Part shown: piece after piece, positions 1 through 6,825 of the stretch
Layout: every line of letters starts with the position of its first letter
How positions within the stretch are numbered: position 1 is the stretch's first letter
Source of the DNA: a bacterium
GTDB taxonomy: Bacteria > Chloroflexota > Dormibacteria > UBA8260 > Bog-877
Direction: 5' to 3'
DNA: 20,717 bases
NCBI GenBank assembly: GCA_021791345.1
Contig: JAJYWT010000046.1
Coordinates: 1-20,717, forward strand
Made by a program: the position numbers and the translations under genes
The notes under the pieces: model-generated
Seen by the model: the letters and a program-made list of their open reading frames with translations, nothing else
The model's database searches: none
What the model was told of the DNA's origin: nothing

Positions 1-219
1 GGCGATGCGATGCAGCCAGGTGCGCATGCTCGCCTCATGGCGAAAGCCCAGAAGGTGACTGGCAGCCTTCATCAGCGTGTTCTGGGCCACATCCTCGGCA
101 TCCTCACGGTGCTGGCAGAGATGCCCCGCCAGACGCCGCACCTCGGCACCGTACTGCCAGACCTCAGCCAACGCCAAGGACTCGGCGCCGGCGGCCTCAG
201 GGCCCTCCATCACATCCAT
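1..219 (-). CDS. ECF-type RNA polymerase sigma factor, N-terminal part (cut by window edge)
   Basis: The minus strand is open from an ATG at 219 to the window edge, giving 73 residues of an incomplete protein. Residues about 25-73 look like sigma-70 region 2 of extracytoplasmic-function sigma factors: an acidic DAEDVAQNTLMKA stretch followed by a WLHRIA segment, the pattern of the core-polymerase-binding and -10-recognising helices. Such factors direct polymerase to stress or envelope genes. Region 4 lies outside the window, so the ECF family cannot be assigned. No strong Shine-Dalgarno sequence precedes 219. An in-frame ATG at 279 would add 20 residues and leave only 8 bases before the divergent upp gene; I prefer 219 (or the ATG at 210) because region 2 already starts soon after it. 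No anti-sigma gene is visible. Confidence 0.8.
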   Translation of the reverse strand, partial: MDVMEGPEAAGAESLALAEVWQYGAEVRRLAGHLCQHREDAEDVAQNTLMKAASHLLGFRHEASMRTWLHRIA

Positions 220-287
220 TGGACCACTTTGCGATCCCGCGATCCGGCCCAGCAGCGATAGCCCTGAGACCGCGATCATGACACGGC

Positions 288-962
288 ATGGATTCCCAGG
301 TCACGGTGGTCTCGCACCCGGCCGTTTCCCACCGGCTCAGCGAGCTGCGAGACCAGAGGACGGGCCGGGATCGGTTCCGGACTCTCATGGCCGAGGTCGC
401 CATGTTCCTGGCCTACGAGGCGCTGCGTGATCTCGGTACCGCCACCGCCAAGGTGCAGACACCGGTCGGCTCCGCCCTCGGCGTGCGGGTAGTCGAGGAG
501 GTGCTCGTGGTCCCCATCCTGCGTGCGGGCCTGGGCATGGTCCCGGGGGTCGAACGGGTGGCGCCCGAGTGCGAGGTGGCCCATCTGGGGATGAAGCGGA
601 ACGATGACACCCTCGACGCGGTCTGTTATCTCGACGGCCTGCCAGCCTCGCTGGCCGGACGGCGAGTCTTGGTGTGCGATCCCATGCTGGCCACCGGCGG
701 CTCGCTCGCCCAGGCCTGCGGCCTGATCCAGCGGCGCGGGGCCTCCGCCATCACGGCCCTCTGCCTGGTGGCGTCGGAGCCGGGGGTGGCCGCCTTCTTC
801 GCCCGCATGCCGCAGGTCAAGGTGGTCTGTGCAGCGGTGGATCGCAGCCTCGACCACCGGGGCTACATCGTCCCCGGGCTCGGTGACGCCGGTGACCGGC
901 TCTTCGGGCCGCCGGGGTCGGGCCTTGCCAGTGGAGCCGGCGGTCCCCTGCAGGGCAGTTGA
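288..962 (+). CDS. upp: Uracil phosphoribosyltransferase
   Basis: Converts uracil and PRPP to UMP and pyrophosphate in the cytoplasm (pyrimidine salvage). The 224-residue protein carries the family marks in order: an N-terminal helix region with LSELRDQRT (18-25), the VPILRAGLGM segment (75-84), the PRPP-binding loop DPMLATGGS (131-139) and the uracil-binding C-terminal motif YIVPGLGDAGDR (193-204). The usual length is about 208; the extra 15 or so residues are a Gly/Ser-rich tail after the last motif. The ATG at 288 has no recognisable Shine-Dalgarno sequence, so the message may be leaderless or weakly initiated, but the N-terminal motif content needs this start. It is divergent from the sigma factor gene. 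Two G/C-rich hairpins follow it (975-990 and 1015-1034). Confidence 0.96.
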   Translation: MDSQVTVVSHPAVSHRLSELRDQRTGRDRFRTLMAEVAMFLAYEALRDLGTATAKVQTPVGSALGVRVVEEVLVVPILRAGLGMVPGVERVAPECEVAHLGMKRNDDTLDAVCYLDGLPASLAGRRVLVCDPMLATGGSLAQACGLIQRRGASAITALCLVASEPGVAAFFARMPQVKVVCAAVDRSLDHRGYIVPGLGDAGDRLFGPPGSGLASGAGGPLQGS

Positions 963-974
963 CCTTCCGGCACA

Positions 975-1034
975 GGCGGTGCCTGCCGCCGCATTGGGGA
1001 CCGACGCCGATCCAGGGGCCGAATGCCAGGCCCC
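975..1034 (+). terminator. Two G/C-rich hairpins downstream of upp
   Basis: The 259-base gap after upp holds two short inverted repeats: GGCGG (975-979) with CCGCC (986-990), and GGGGCC (1015-1020) with GGCCCC (1029-1034) around an 8-base loop. There is no T run, so this is a weak terminator candidate. I see no gene in the gap. Confidence 0.35.
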
Positions 1035-1155
1035 CAGACCCCCAGTTCTATCCGCGATCCGGGTGGGCTCCTTGCGGTGGCCGCCGTCCGTCAGCCACCG
1101 TCGTGGCAGGGTGTCCAGGTCACCGACCCGCTAAGCGAGATCTCTCACGCCAGAA

Positions 1156-1193
1156 GGCCGGGGGTTCACCTCCTTGTGGGAGGGCCCCCGGCC
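1156..1193 (-). terminator. Strong hairpin downstream of the cupredoxin gene
   Basis: A perfect 9-bp stem (GGCCGGGGG at 1156-1164 with CCCCCGGCC at 1185-1193) encloses a second inner stem (CCTCC 1169-1173 with GGAGG 1179-1183). It begins 29 bases beyond the stop codon of the minus-strand cupredoxin gene and fits a terminator between two genes that face each other. A U tract is lacking on either strand. Confidence 0.55.
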
Positions 1194-1221
1194 CGGTCGC
1201 GAAGGGCGGAGTTGGCGCCGG

Positions 1222-1896
1222 TCAGCCGGCGACGGTCATGGTCCCGGCCATGTAACCGACCATCCCCATCGGGGCACCCATGCCATTGGCGCCGTTCCCG
1301 CACGGGTCCATGCACTGCCACTCGAAGGTGCCGGGCTTGCCGGTCTTGATGGTGAAGGTGATCCGGGACTGTCCAGCCATGGGAACGTTGATCCCCAGCG
1401 CCGGAATCGTCAGGGTGTGGGCGACCAGAGTTGGCGCTAGGTAGCTCATGGTGTGGGCTTTGCCCACGAAGCTGTTGGGGGCCTGCGGATTGATCGGCTG
1501 CACCTGCATCGTGCCCCCCACGGTGCCGGTCACCTTGGAGTACTTCACCAGTGGGCCAGTGAGCGGGGTCGCGGTGTCGAAGTCGGTGACCGTCACCTTG
1601 ACCGTGGAGTCCGCAGGCACGGTGAAGTTGCTGGGAACGTAGGCCGGCCCGAGCGCGCCCGACCCCATCATCTTCCCGGTCACGATCGACAGGTTCAGCG
1701 TCGCCTGACTCGTCCCGCTGGACGCCGCCAGCGGCACCGCCGCCTGCGAGATCTTCAGGTGTCCCCCCCACCCCGAGGCGTACCCGCCGATCAGGACCAC
1801 GGCTGCCATGAGGACCGCCACGATGGCAGCCCCCATCACCCACATCCCGGGTTCACGTTCCTGGTCCGAAGTCGCCGCTGAGGTTCTGACTGCCAT
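1222..1896 (-). CDS. Membrane-anchored cupredoxin with CuA-like (CoxII-type) metal site
   Basis: The 224-residue protein has an N-terminal membrane anchor (about residues 18-42) and an extracytoplasmic domain. Its C-terminal third reads like cytochrome oxidase subunit II: H160 in AHTLTIPALGINVP, then FTIKTGKPGTFEWQC, C195-x3-C199 and M206. The spacings H-35-C-4-C-7-M equal those of the CuA ligands of bovine CoxII (H161, C196, C200, M207), but the residue where the second His (H204) should be is Ala203. A binuclear CuA centre therefore looks incomplete; a mononuclear or altered copper site, or electron transfer or copper storage in the envelope, is possible. I chose the ATG at 1896 because GAGAGGA lies 7-8 bases upstream; a GTG at 1920 is less likely. 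The gene stands alone, without other oxidase subunits, so I would not call it coxB. Confidence 0.75.
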   Translation of the reverse strand: MAVRTSAATSDQEREPGMWVMGAAIVAVLMAAVVLIGGYASGWGGHLKISQAAVPLAASSGTSQATLNLSIVTGKMMGSGALGPAYVPSNFTVPADSTVKVTVTDFDTATPLTGPLVKYSKVTGTVGGTMQVQPINPQAPNSFVGKAHTMSYLAPTLVAHTLTIPALGINVPMAGQSRITFTIKTGKPGTFEWQCMDPCGNGANGMGAPMGMVGYMAGTMTVAG

Positions 1897-1953
1897 GTTG
1901 TGATTCCTCTCTTCAGGCACTGCTCGCTGTCTTTCATGCTGATTCGTGCCGGC

Positions 1954-1971
1954 ACCGCCACCAAGGGCGGT
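1954..1971. repeat. Inverted repeat in the divergent promoter region
   Basis: ACCGCC (1954-1959) and GGCGGT (1966-1971) form a 6-bp palindrome with a 6-base gap between the divergent cupredoxin and phosphofructokinase genes. It could be an operator or chance in GC-rich DNA. In the same gap TATCCT (2046-2051) resembles a -10 box for the plus-strand gene, with no convincing -35 box. Confidence 0.25.
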
Positions 1972-2093
1972 AACCGTCGCCGGGCTTAGGTGGATTCACG
2001 CGGGTGACGACGGGGCCTTTCGGTCCCGCATCGCCGCGCGCTGGCTATCCTCAGGGTGGAAGCGGTCGCTAAGGACTCAGATAGGAGGCGCAC

Positions 2094-3128
2094 ATGAGGC
2101 TTGGGGTGCTGACGGGTGGGGGTGACGCGCCCGGGTTGAACGCGGCAATTCGAGCCGTCGCCCGCAAGGCACAGGCCGACGGCCACGAGGTGGTGGGCGT
2201 GCACAACGGGTGGGCCGGGCTGGTTCAGGACCAGGGGCTGAGTCCCATCGACCCCCACCAGGTCTCAGGGATCCTCTCGGTCGGGGGGACGATCCTGGGC
2301 ACCTCCCGAGTGAACCCGCTCGCGGACAAGCAGGCGATGGAAGCCGTCATCACACACTTTGAGAGCGCCGGGCTCGGGGCCCTCATCGCCATCGGCGGCG
2401 ACGACACCCTCTCGGTGGCGCGCGCTCTCGCGGACCAGGGGCTCCCCGTCGTGGGGGTTCCGAAGACCATGGACAACGACCTGCAGGTCACGGAGTACTG
2501 CATCGGCTTCGACAGCGCGGTCGCCATCGTCACCGAGGCGCTGGACCGGCTGCACACCACCGCGGCCGCCCACCACCGGGTGATGGTGGTGGAGGTGATG
2601 GGAAGGGACACCGGGTGGGTGGCGGTGATGGGCGGGCTCGCGGGAGGCGCCGACATGATCGTGATCCCCGAGTTCCCGGTCGGACTCCAGGACATCACCA
2701 CCCACCTTCGGGCCCGCCGCGAGCGCGGCCGCGACTTCAGCATCGTCGTGGTGGCGGAGGGCGCCACCGTGGCCGGGCTGACCCAGGCGACAGCCGAGAG
2801 CGGGCCCCGCGATGCGTTTGGGCACCTCCTGCTGAGCCGTCGCGGAGTCGGGCCGCAACTTGCGGAGGCGATCGAGGCCGAGACCGGCTTCGAAACCCGA
2901 GTCACCGTGTTGGGGTACACGCAAAGGGGTGGGGCGCCCACCGCCTACGACCGCATCTGGGCAACCAGGGTGGGGGCGGCAGGTTACGATCTGGCCGTCG
3001 CTGGAGAGTTCGGACGCATCCCGGTGAAGCAGGGGGACGGAGTCGCCATCGCCCAGCTGGCGGAGGTGGCGGCAGGGCAGCGCCGGGTGCCCGAAGACCT
3101 CTACACGCTGGCCCAGGTCTTCTACTGA
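2094..3128 (+). CDS. pfp: 6-phosphofructokinase, PPi-dependent type by diagnostic residues
   Basis: Phosphorylates fructose 6-phosphate to fructose 1,6-bisphosphate in glycolysis. The 344-residue protein aligns with the PfkA fold almost residue for residue: GGGDAPGLN (8-16), IGGDDT (100-105), PKTMDND (123-129) with catalytic Asp127, MGRDTGW (169-175) and IPEFP (191-195). The two positions that separate donor types carry Asp104 and Lys124, the state known for pyrophosphate-using enzymes; ATP-using enzymes have Gly at both. So PPi is the predicted donor and the step would be reversible. The family assignment is certain; donor choice is inferred from two residues. AGGAGG at 2083-2088, 5 bases before the ATG, fixes the start. 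It is followed by a 135-base gap with a small hairpin and no gene. Confidence 0.95.
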   Translation: MRLGVLTGGGDAPGLNAAIRAVARKAQADGHEVVGVHNGWAGLVQDQGLSPIDPHQVSGILSVGGTILGTSRVNPLADKQAMEAVITHFESAGLGALIAIGGDDTLSVARALADQGLPVVGVPKTMDNDLQVTEYCIGFDSAVAIVTEALDRLHTTAAAHHRVMVVEVMGRDTGWVAVMGGLAGGADMIVIPEFPVGLQDITTHLRARRERGRDFSIVVVAEGATVAGLTQATAESGPRDAFGHLLLSRRGVGPQLAEAIEAETGFETRVTVLGYTQRGGAPTAYDRIWATRVGAAGYDLAVAGEFGRIPVKQGDGVAIAQLAEVAAGQRRVPEDLYTLAQVFY

Positions 3129-3183
3129 GGGTGGAGCGCGCAGCCAGCTCGGCCGCGGCACCGGCCCGCTGAACCATCCTGCC

Positions 3184-3200
3184 AAGTGGCCTCACCACTT
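3184..3200 (+). terminator. Weak hairpin after the phosphofructokinase gene
   Basis: AAGTGG (3184-3189) pairs with CCACTT (3195-3200) around a 5-base loop, 56 bases after the stop codon at 3128. It is not followed by a T run. The rest of the 3129-3263 gap shows no gene. Confidence 0.3.
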
Positions 3201-3263
3201 CGCCCTCGGCTCTGGGCTCGGTACCCTGGCCCCCGATGACCCGCTCATTCGAAGGAGACCAAA

Positions 3264-3668
3264 GTGCCAGATGCGCCCGCCTCACCGCCCACTGACTTCG
3301 ACTCGCTCGCCAATCTGGCCGTGCCCCAATCCCGGATCGATCGGGCGCTCGGGTACGTCCCCCGGGTCCTATCCAGCAAGGTGCACATCTTCTTTTTGCT
3401 CGGGCTGGGCATCTACCTGGTGGTGCTCCCCTTCCTGGGGATAGTGGTCAGCGCCAAGGCGGAGCTGATCGGGGGCAACTACACCAATGTCACCAGTGAC
3501 ATCGGCGCCTGCATCGCCGCCGGCGGCACCCTCCATCTGATCCATCAGAGTCGGCGCCGCCGCCGCCTGGAGGAGGAGCGGCTGCAGCTGACCAAGCAGA
3601 TGCACCGGCTGCTGTTTCACGTCCATGCGGCGGCCGCCGCTGACCTTGGCGACGGTCTCGGTGACTGA
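3264..3668 (+). CDS. Small membrane protein of unknown function
   Basis: The 134-residue protein starts with a GTG at 3264, supported by GAAGGAG at 3251-3257. It has a polar, Pro-rich N-terminus, one strong membrane helix (about 41-63), a loop with NYTNVTSDIGACIAAGGT (72-89) that leads into a second helix, then a run of five arginines and a coiled-coil-like, charged tail (about 96-120) containing two HRLL/FHVH-type histidine clusters. The positive run after the second helix suggests that the tail lies in the cytoplasm. I do not recognise a named family. It stands between the phosphofructokinase and an MFS transporter on the same strand with 207 bases after it, so context gives no function. 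Confidence 0.75.
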   Translation: MPDAPASPPTDFDSLANLAVPQSRIDRALGYVPRVLSSKVHIFFLLGLGIYLVVLPFLGIVVSAKAELIGGNYTNVTSDIGACIAAGGTLHLIHQSRRRRRLEEERLQLTKQMHRLLFHVHAAAAADLGDGLGD

Positions 3669-3875
3669 TGTCGCCCGCGGCCGAGCCTGGCGGCCCGGCG
3701 GTGGACATGTTGAGGGCTGGCACGCTTCCCACCCCAGGCAGCGCACGGCAGGAACCGCTGGCCTCGGGTCAGGGCCGCGCTGCGCGCGGGCCGTCGACCG
3801 CGTCCGCCGATGATCGTCGACGCCGGACCGGGGCTCGGCCACCTGCTGGACCGTCGGCCGCCAGGAGTCACCTGA

Positions 3876-5165
3876 GTGCCGGGGCCAAGGAGCACCGGGA
3901 CGCACCCCCAGCCGGGCCACCTCGCGATCGGCTACCTGCGCAGCCTGCGCCCGGCCCTGCCCCTGCGAGTGTGGATTGTGGTCGCCGGTGGGGCCATCTC
4001 CGCCCTCGGTAACGGATTCGTCCTGCCGTACGGATCCATATACCTGCACGTGGTCCGGGGGCTGCCGATCCCAATCGTCGGAGCCATCCTTTCTCTGTCG
4101 GCACTCGCCTCGCTGCTGACGGCGCTGGTCGGTGGCTCACTGGTCGACCGGGCGAGCCCCAAGGCGCTGATCCTGGCCGGGCTCTCGGCCCAGACCATGG
4201 GGTTTGCCTATCTCGGCTACGTGGTCAACCTTCCCGAGGCAGCGGGGGCGATGCTGCTCATCGGGATCGGAGCGGGTTGTTACTATCCCGCCATCGCCGC
4301 GCTGCTGGCCGCGCTCACGACCAGGGAGGAGCGGACCTCGGCGGCGTCGCTGCAGTACGCCGCCAACAACCTCGGCATCGGGATCGGCGCGATCAGCGGC
4401 GGCCTGATTGTCTCCACCGTCCGGCCCGGGACCTTCACCACGATCTACCTCATCGATGCGGCCACATTTGTCGCGTTTTTGCTCTTGGTCGTGGCCCTGG
4501 TGCCGTCGGGGAGGGCAGCCTCGGCCGCCGGTCGCCGCAGCGGCTACCTCGAGGTGCTGCGCGACCTCCGGTTCATGGTGGTGGTGGTCTTCAACTTGGT
4601 GGTCGTGGTCGGCGCATACGCCCAACTCGACAGCGCAGTCCCGCTCTACGCGCGCGTCTTCCTGGCCGTGCCCACCGCCGCGATCGGCCTCATCCTGGCC
4701 GCGAACACGGGCTTCATAGTGCTCGCCCAGCTGCCCATCGCCCGCTTCGTACGGGGACTGCCCCGAACCAGGACCCTGATGCTGGCGGCCGCCGCCTGGG
4801 CCAGCGCCTGGCTCATCGGTGAGGTCGCCAGCTGGGAGCGGGGCCTGGCCGCGGCCGCCCTGTTGGGGCTGTTTGCGGTCGCGTTCGGGGCGGCGGAGTG
4901 TCTCCTCAGCTCCACCATCGGCCCTCTGGTCGCCGACATGGCAAGACCGGCGGCCAGAGGACGTTACATGGCAACCTTCAACCTCTCCTGGTCGGTGGGT
5001 CTCATCATCGGCCCCGCGGTTGGCGGGCTGGTGGTCGGGTCGCAGCTGCGGCCGGGGATGTGGGTGTTGTGGGCCACCGTCTTCCTGGGCCTGGCAGTCG
5101 GGGCGGGCAAGCTCGGGCACCACCTGCCGAACTCAGTGAACCTGCCGCCGCCGCGGACCGCCTGA
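3876..5165 (+). CDS. MFS transporter
   Basis: A 429-residue polytopic protein with about 12 hydrophobic segments typical of the major facilitator superfamily. The loop after the second helix contains GGSLVDRASPKALI, the MFS motif A variant (G-x-x-x-D-R-x-x-x-K/R), and a central hydrophilic break (SGRAASAAGRRSGYLEVLRD) separates two six-helix halves. It looks like an MdtH-like multidrug or metabolite exporter; the substrate cannot be read from the sequence. The GTG at 3876 follows AGGAG at 3863-3867. A 207-base stretch upstream (3669-3875) codes nothing convincing. A small hairpin follows the gene and the B12 riboswitch begins about 100 bases later, so it is probably a separate transcription unit. 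Confidence 0.9.
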   Translation: MPGPRSTGTHPQPGHLAIGYLRSLRPALPLRVWIVVAGGAISALGNGFVLPYGSIYLHVVRGLPIPIVGAILSLSALASLLTALVGGSLVDRASPKALILAGLSAQTMGFAYLGYVVNLPEAAGAMLLIGIGAGCYYPAIAALLAALTTREERTSAASLQYAANNLGIGIGAISGGLIVSTVRPGTFTTIYLIDAATFVAFLLLVVALVPSGRAASAAGRRSGYLEVLRDLRFMVVVVFNLVVVVGAYAQLDSAVPLYARVFLAVPTAAIGLILAANTGFIVLAQLPIARFVRGLPRTRTLMLAAAAWASAWLIGEVASWERGLAAAALLGLFAVAFGAAECLLSSTIGPLVADMARPAARGRYMATFNLSWSVGLIIGPAVGGLVVGSQLRPGMWVLWATVFLGLAVGAGKLGHHLPNSVNLPPPRTA

Positions 5166-5209
5166 CCCTCGCGGCGTTCGCATCGACCCTTTGGCCCGGG
5201 TGGTGCACA

Positions 5210-5227
5210 GGTCCCTGCCCCGGGACC
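5210..5227 (+). terminator. Hairpin between MFS gene and riboswitch
   Basis: GGTCCC (5210-5215) and GGGACC (5222-5227) form a 6-bp stem with a 6-base loop. It could end the MFS transcript before the riboswitch-controlled unit. There is no T run. Confidence 0.35.
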
Positions 5228-5265
5228 GGGTTGGTTGCTCTAAGATTCCCTCCACAACCGAATAG

Positions 5266-5424
5266 CCCCTCGGGCGAATGGGAATCCGGTGCGGGGACGT
5301 GCCCAAATCCGGAGCTGTCGCGCAACTGTGAGCGGGGAGCCTCTGCCAGAGTGCCACCGGGAACGATCCTGGGAAGGCGGCGATGAGGCAGCGATCCGCG
5401 AGCCAGGAGACCGGCCCGAGCGGG
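5266..5424 (+). promoter_or_regulatory. Cobalamin (B12) riboswitch aptamer
   Basis: The leader contains the core of the cobalamin aptamer in the right order: GGGAATCCGGTG, the hallmark GCGCAACTGTGA (5320-5331) followed by GCGGGGAGCC, then GCCACCGG, GGGAAGGCGGCGATGA, and the B12-box-like GAGCCAGGAGACCGGC (5399-5414). The closing P1 helix is visible as CTCGGGC (5269-5275) pairing with GCCCGAG (5414-5420). Binding of adenosyl- or hydroxocobalamin to this element normally turns the downstream genes off, so the following transporter operon should be induced when B12 is scarce. This element explains most of the 354-base space between the MFS gene and the lipoprotein. Confidence 0.94.
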
Positions 5425-5457
5425 TGCCGAGCATCCCCCGCGCGCAACGGGAAGGAA

Positions 5458-5505
5458 GGCCCCAGGCGGCGGGCCCATTTTCAGCGTGGGGCCAGAGCAG
5501 CCGCC
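5458..5505 (+). promoter_or_regulatory. Putative expression platform of the B12 riboswitch
   Basis: Two pairings here cross each other and so exclude one another: GGCCCCA (5458-5464) with TGGGGCC (5487-5493), and GGCGGC (5465-5470) with GCCGCC (5500-5505). The second ends directly against the Shine-Dalgarno sequence AGGAGG (5506-5511). This arrangement fits control of translation initiation, but the link to the aptamer is inferred. Confidence 0.45.
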
Positions 5506-5511
5506 AGGAGG
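5506..5511 (+). promoter_or_regulatory. Shine-Dalgarno site deciding the lipoprotein start
   Basis: AGGAGG lies 8 bases before the ATG at 5520. It shows that translation starts here and not at an upstream in-frame ATG at 5289, which would lie inside the riboswitch aptamer. Confidence 0.85.
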
Positions 5512-5519
5512 TGGAGACG

Positions 5520-5999
5520 ATGAGGTCGTCTCAAGTGGCCAGCGCGATACTGGCCCCGATGTTCGCGGCGGTGCTGTTGGCGGGTTGCGGCGCCACGTCG
5601 GCGGCCACGACCGGGCCCCGATCCCAGTGCGGGAGCGGCAACCGGGTCGAGGTCGTGGTTGAACTGGCCAGCAAGAAGGTCGTGGAGAGCTGCGTCAACT
5701 TCAAGGGTCCCGAGATCCCGGCCCAGACCGCCATGAAGCGAAGCGGGATCGAGTACGCCGAGCAGCACTTCAGTTTCGGCAACGCGGTGTGCCAGATCGA
5801 CCACGAGCCCAGCTCGTACAGCAGCTGCTTCGCCTCCGGCAAGCCCTACTGGGCCCTCTTCGTCTGGACTGGGAAGGGCCCCTGGAAGGTGGCTCAGGTC
5901 GGGGTCACCGACATCAAGCTGCGCAACGGGGACGCCTTGGGCTGGCACTTCGGCAGCGGCACCCCGGGGGCTCCGCCCAAGCCACCCTTGAATAGCTGA
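5520..5999 (+). CDS. Lipoprotein with DUF4430/transcobalamin-C-like domain, predicted B12-binding
   Basis: The 159-residue protein starts with a lipoprotein signal: a short basic start, a hydrophobic stretch and the lipobox LAGC with the lipidated Cys at 23. The mature part has the outline of the DUF4430 (transcobalamin C-terminal-like) fold: TAMKRSGIEYAEQHFSFGNAV, a Cys pair (C91 in VCQID, C103), the YWALFVW strand (110-116) and the final GDALGWHFG (137-145). That fold occurs in the vitamin-binding face of vertebrate intrinsic factor and transcobalamin. Its place, first after a B12 riboswitch and directly before EcfT, suggests that it captures corrinoid at the outer face of the membrane for the transporter. 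The domain call rests on my reading of a short, divergent sequence; function is inferred from context. The gene is 7 bases from ecfT. Confidence 0.75.
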   Translation: MRSSQVASAILAPMFAAVLLAGCGATSAATTGPRSQCGSGNRVEVVVELASKKVVESCVNFKGPEIPAQTAMKRSGIEYAEQHFSFGNAVCQIDHEPSSYSSCFASGKPYWALFVWTGKGPWKVAQVGVTDIKLRNGDALGWHFGSGTPGAPPKPPLNS

Positions 6000-6006
6000 C
6001 AAGGTC

Positions 6007-6825
6007 ATGAACGCGCGGGCCCTGCTGCTGTGGGTCGGCGCGGTCCTGCTGCTCTCCCTGGGGAGTGAGGACCCGATCTATCGGGTCCTCACTCTGGCGG
6101 CGGCGGCAGCGGTTCTGGCCCGCCATCGCCGCCCGGGAACGAGCCTGTTGCCGGTGATCCGTTGGGTCGGGGTGGTCTGCCTCCTGGCGGTGGTCTTCAA
6201 CCTCTTGCTCAGCCACACCGGCCAGGACGTGCTGGTGACCCTGCCCGGGTGGCTGCCGGCCTTGGGCGGACAGCTCACGATCGAGGGTGCGGTGTACGGA
6301 GGCGACATCGCGTTGGGGCTGGGGGCCTGCCTGCTGGCGGCCTCCACCCTGGGGCTGGTGGTGGAGCCCCAGCAGCTGATCGACGCCTTACCCCGCGCGC
6401 TCCACCGCACGGGCGCCGCCCTGGGCGCTACCACCAGCCTGCTGCCACGGCTGCGCACCAGCTTCCTGGCCGTGCGCGAAGCCCAGACCATGCGGGGCTG
6501 GCGTCCTCACGGGCTGCGCTCCGTGACTGCGGTCGCGGTCCCGTCGGTGCTGACCGCGATCGAGGGTTCGGTGCTGCTTGCGGAGGCGATGGAGGCCAGG
6601 GGCTTCGGTACGGGTGCCCGGACCAACGCGTTCCTGGTTAAGTGGAACCGGCTCAGCGTGATGGTTGGCGCAACCTCCACAGCAGCCATGGTCCTGTTCG
6701 TCATCGGGCTGCTCAGTGGCGGCGTCTCGAACTGGCAACCCTACCCGAGCCTGGTCGTGCCAGGGCTGACCTGGATGCCCACCCTGGCCTGCGCCCTGCT
6801 GGCGGCTCCGGGGGCGCTGACATGA
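6007..6825 (+). CDS. ecfT: ECF transporter transmembrane component EcfT (CbiQ-like)
   Basis: The integral membrane scaffold that links the S component to the ATPases of an energy-coupling-factor importer. The 272-residue protein has hydrophobic segments near residues 4-18, 28-38, 51-69, 100-120, 213-236 and 250-268. Between them is the long cytoplasmic coupling region with the two short Arg motifs expected of EcfT: MRG (162-164, in REAQTMRGW) and ARG (197-199, in EAMEARGFG). These insert into the groove of the two ATPase domains. The start at 6007 has only a weak AAGG and probably depends on read-on from the lipoprotein gene. Its stop overlaps the start of the ATPase gene (ATGA at 6822-6825). 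Confidence 0.92.
   Translation: MNARALLLWVGAVLLLSLGSEDPIYRVLTLAAAAAVLARHRRPGTSLLPVIRWVGVVCLLAVVFNLLLSHTGQDVLVTLPGWLPALGGQLTIEGAVYGGDIALGLGACLLAASTLGLVVEPQQLIDALPRALHRTGAALGATTSLLPRLRTSFLAVREAQTMRGWRPHGLRSVTAVAVPSVLTAIEGSVLLAEAMEARGFGTGARTNAFLVKWNRLSVMVGATSTAAMVLFVIGLLSGGVSNWQPYPSLVVPGLTWMPTLACALLAAPGALT

Noticed and set aside
1954..1971. Short palindrome as a defined operator
   Set aside because: Only 6 bp per arm in GC-rich DNA; kept as a weak repeat, not as a named site.
3668..4012. A possible 114-residue gene directly after the small membrane protein (TGATG junction)
   Set aside because: The product is Pro/Ala/Arg-rich without structure and overlaps 137 bases of the MFS gene, which has its own SD site.
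4137..5123. A 328-codon minus-strand open frame
   Set aside because: Shadow of the MFS gene at 3876-5165; composition is Gly/Asp/Gln/Arg repeats without hydrophobic core.
5289..5519. Upstream extension of the lipoprotein to an ATG at 5289
   Set aside because: The extension would be translated from within the B12 aptamer, gives a charged segment before the lipoprotein signal, and has no SD; AGGAGG points to 5520.
6642..6821. N-terminal extension of the ECF ATPase
   Set aside because: It runs inside ecfT in another frame and shows no ABC sequence; the ATGA overlap at 6822 is the natural start.
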